DNA from: Streptomyces sp. NBC_00461
GTDB taxonomy: Bacteria > Actinomycetota > Actinomycetes > Streptomycetales > Streptomycetaceae
DNA: 64,000 nucleotides
Direction: 5' to 3'
Assembly: GCF_036013935.1 (NCBI RefSeq)
Contig: NZ_CP107902.1
Coordinates: 8,589,001-8,653,000, forward strand
In this document: positions 62,780-64,000 of the stretch, in pieces
Position numbering within the stretch: position 1 is the first letter of the stretch
Layout of the letters: each line of letters opens with the position of its first letter
Position numbers and translations under genes: made by a program
The notes under the pieces: generated by a model
What the model was told of the DNA's origin: nothing
Seen by the model: only the letters and a program-made list of their open reading frames with translations
Database searches by the model: none

Positions 62780-64000
62780 TCAGTCGGCTTCGGGACGGAC
62801 TTCGATGGCTACGTCGGTGAGTTCGTAGATGCGCAGACCCGGCTTCCACAGGTCCGCGTCGGCGATCACCAGCAGCCGGCCGGCCTCCCTGCGGACCTCC
62901 TTGACGTGCACGTCGAAGAACAACTCGCGGTCGTCGCGCAGGATCTGGCCGCGGTACTTCCACTGGGTCTCGACGCCGGTGGCCATGGCGAAGCGCGGCC
63001 GGGCGATCCCCTCGGCGAGGTTCCCGTCCAGGACGAACAGGCGCATCGCCTGCAGCACCGCTTCGACGCCCAGCGAGCCCGGCATCACCGGGTCCCGGTG
63101 GAAGTGGCAGTCGAAATACCACTCGTCGGGGCGGAGGCTGCGGTGCCCGTGCAGATATCCGGCGCCGTAACGGCCGCCGTCGGCAACCAGATCGACCCGG
63201 TCGACCAGGTCGAACCGACCGTCGGGCAGACGCAGCTGACCGCCCGCGGGATCGCGGAAGACCGGCGAGTCCTCGCCCAGCTCGATCCGCTTCACCCGGT
63301 CGGCCGCCGGCTGCTCGGCCTCGATCCACGTTTTGCGGTACGTGCCGTTGTCCAGGCCGACCTGGTTGGACAGGGCGGCGGCGTTGAAGTAGCCGAAGAG
63401 GGACTCGCCGGTGTAGAACACCTCCCCGTCGGCGCTCAGTTCGTACGAGAAGTTCTGCAGTACCGCACCGGAGATGACACTTGTCATCAGCAGCTTCGAG
63501 TGGTGCCGGATGGTCTTGCCGCGCAGGTCGATGTCCTTGACCAGGGTCGCCCGGCCGTCGAGGTTACGGATGGCGTACTCCTCCTCGGGCTGGCGGAGCG
63601 TGGCGCCCAGGTAGTAGCCGAGGAAGATCGCCGCCTGCAGCGAGCTCTCCATGTAGACGCAGTTCGGCATGTACGGCGAGGAGTTCTCGCGGTAGTACCA
63701 GGCGTCCTCCGGTGAGTCGTACTCGGTGGCCATCTCCGCGCCTGGACTCAGGTCGCCGCGCTCTCCGGTGAGGGACATGACCCGGTCGACGAACTGGAAG
63801 TCGCCGTTGGGGATGTAGGGGGCGCGGGTGGTGCGGTAGATCTCGAACTCCGGGCCCATCGCCATGTCCAGCAGGCCCTTGGCGGAATGGGCCAGATGGA
63901 GTTCGTTGATCATGGCGGCTTCGCCGTTGCGGTTACGACGGCCCAGGAACTTCGGCACGCCGCCGATCTCCGGCCGGTACGGCGTGCCGGGCTTCTCCAC
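62780..64000 (-). CDS. PfaC-like synthase, C-terminal FabA-type dehydratase domains (partial)
   Basis: The last 406 residues of a larger synthase that runs off the window. Two FabA-like hot-dog domains are visible: PYMPNCVYMESSLQAAIFLG (weaker) and FDCHFHRDPVMPGSLGVEAV with the dehydratase His and the DPVMPG motif. The pair is typical of the PfaC subunit of PUFA synthases. The apparent GTG at 64000 is coincidental. Gene order PfaC-PfaD-ACAD-ACAD-PPTase-FAD recalls the EPA-like cluster around SCO0124-0129 of S. coelicolor, from memory. Confidence 0.9.
   Translation of the reverse strand: MEKPGTPYRPEIGGVPKFLGRRNRNGEAAMINELHLAHSAKGLLDMAMGPEFEIYRTTRAPYIPNGDFQFVDRVMSLTGERGDLSPGAEMATEYDSPEDAWYYRENSSPYMPNCVYMESSLQAAIFLGYYLGATLRQPEEEYAIRNLDGRATLVKDIDLRGKTIRHHSKLLMTSVISGAVLQNFSYELSADGEVFYTGESLFGYFNAAALSNQVGLDNGTYRKTWIEAEQPAADRVKRIELGEDSPVFRDPAGGQLRLPDGRFDLVDRVDLVADGGRYGAGYLHGHRSLRPDEWYFDCHFHRDPVMPGSLGVEAVLQAMRLFVLDGNLAEGIARPRFAMATGVETQWKYRGQILRDDRELFFDVHVKEVRREAGRLLVIADADLWKPGLRIYELTDVAIEVRPEAD

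Noticed and set aside
59445..63329. 1294-codon minus-strand frame suggesting a giant fusion
   Set aside because: Only the part after ATG 61133 is acyl-CoA dehydrogenase; the upstream part is PfaD sequence read in the wrong phase.

Overview
The window is high-GC, densely coded actinobacterial DNA. SARP-like promoter sites, TTA (bldA) codons, LAxTG surface-protein sorting, LAL/LuxR and CHAT/subtilisin genes and a nikkomycin gene set all point to a Streptomyces. I recognise the nikkomycin genes from family content and order. They match the cluster described in S. tendae (nik) and S. ansochromogenes (san); the names are from memory, not from a search.

Region 1 (1-25681) is most of a nikkomycin cluster. 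A leftward operon nikP1-P2-Q-R-S-T-U-V runs off the left edge. P1/P2/Q/R serve the histidine-derived imidazolone base and its ribosylation. T/U/V serve the hydroxypyridylhomothreonine side chain. S is the ATP-grasp ligase that joins the two halves. A rightward operon nikA-G makes and activates the pyridyl unit (lysine to piperideine carboxylate, picolinate, picolinaldehyde, aldol product, ring hydroxylation). nikH stands alone on the minus strand. nikI-O makes the aminohexuronic acid nucleoside: enolpyruvyl-UMP (NikO), octosyl acid phosphate (NikJ), cryptic phosphorylation, oxidation, transamination and dephosphorylation (NikN, I, M, K, L). nikN and nikO lie in one uninterrupted frame. No regulator (SanG type) is inside the window.

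Region 2 (25682-33260) begins with a gene-free stretch that holds the 3' part of a tRNA-Pro-like gene, probably an integration junction. It is followed by icmF (fused isobutyryl-CoA mutase) behind two palindromic operators, a MASE1 membrane protein, a TauE/SafE exporter and a LAxTG surface protein.

Region 3 (33500-41822) is a sulfur island: a GST-like protein, an amino-acid-type ABC transporter, a GNAT acetyltransferase and two (plus one truncated) luciferase-like monooxygenases. Three short cysteine-containing leader peptides precede its transcription units. It resembles, in gene content, the ytmI operon type of S-substituted cysteine salvage. It ends at a broken gene next to an atypical tRNA-like gene.

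Region 4 (42365-49966) holds a LAL-type regulator and a striking set: a TPR-CHAT caspase-like protein diverging from a cytoplasmic-looking subtilase, an ECF sigma factor with a TTA codon and an acidic protein. This is the best candidate here for an undescribed signalling or cell-fate system.

Region 5 (50025-55575) is ordinary accessory genes: N-formylglutamate amidohydrolase, DUF5713, a YcaQ-like protein, TetR, DHA2 exporter, DUF3291 and MerR. Region 6 (55599-64000) is a leftward operon of a PUFA-synthase-like pathway (PfaC-type dehydratases running off the right edge, PfaD, two acyl-CoA dehydrogenases, a phosphopantetheinyl transferase and an FAD amine-oxidase-like protein).
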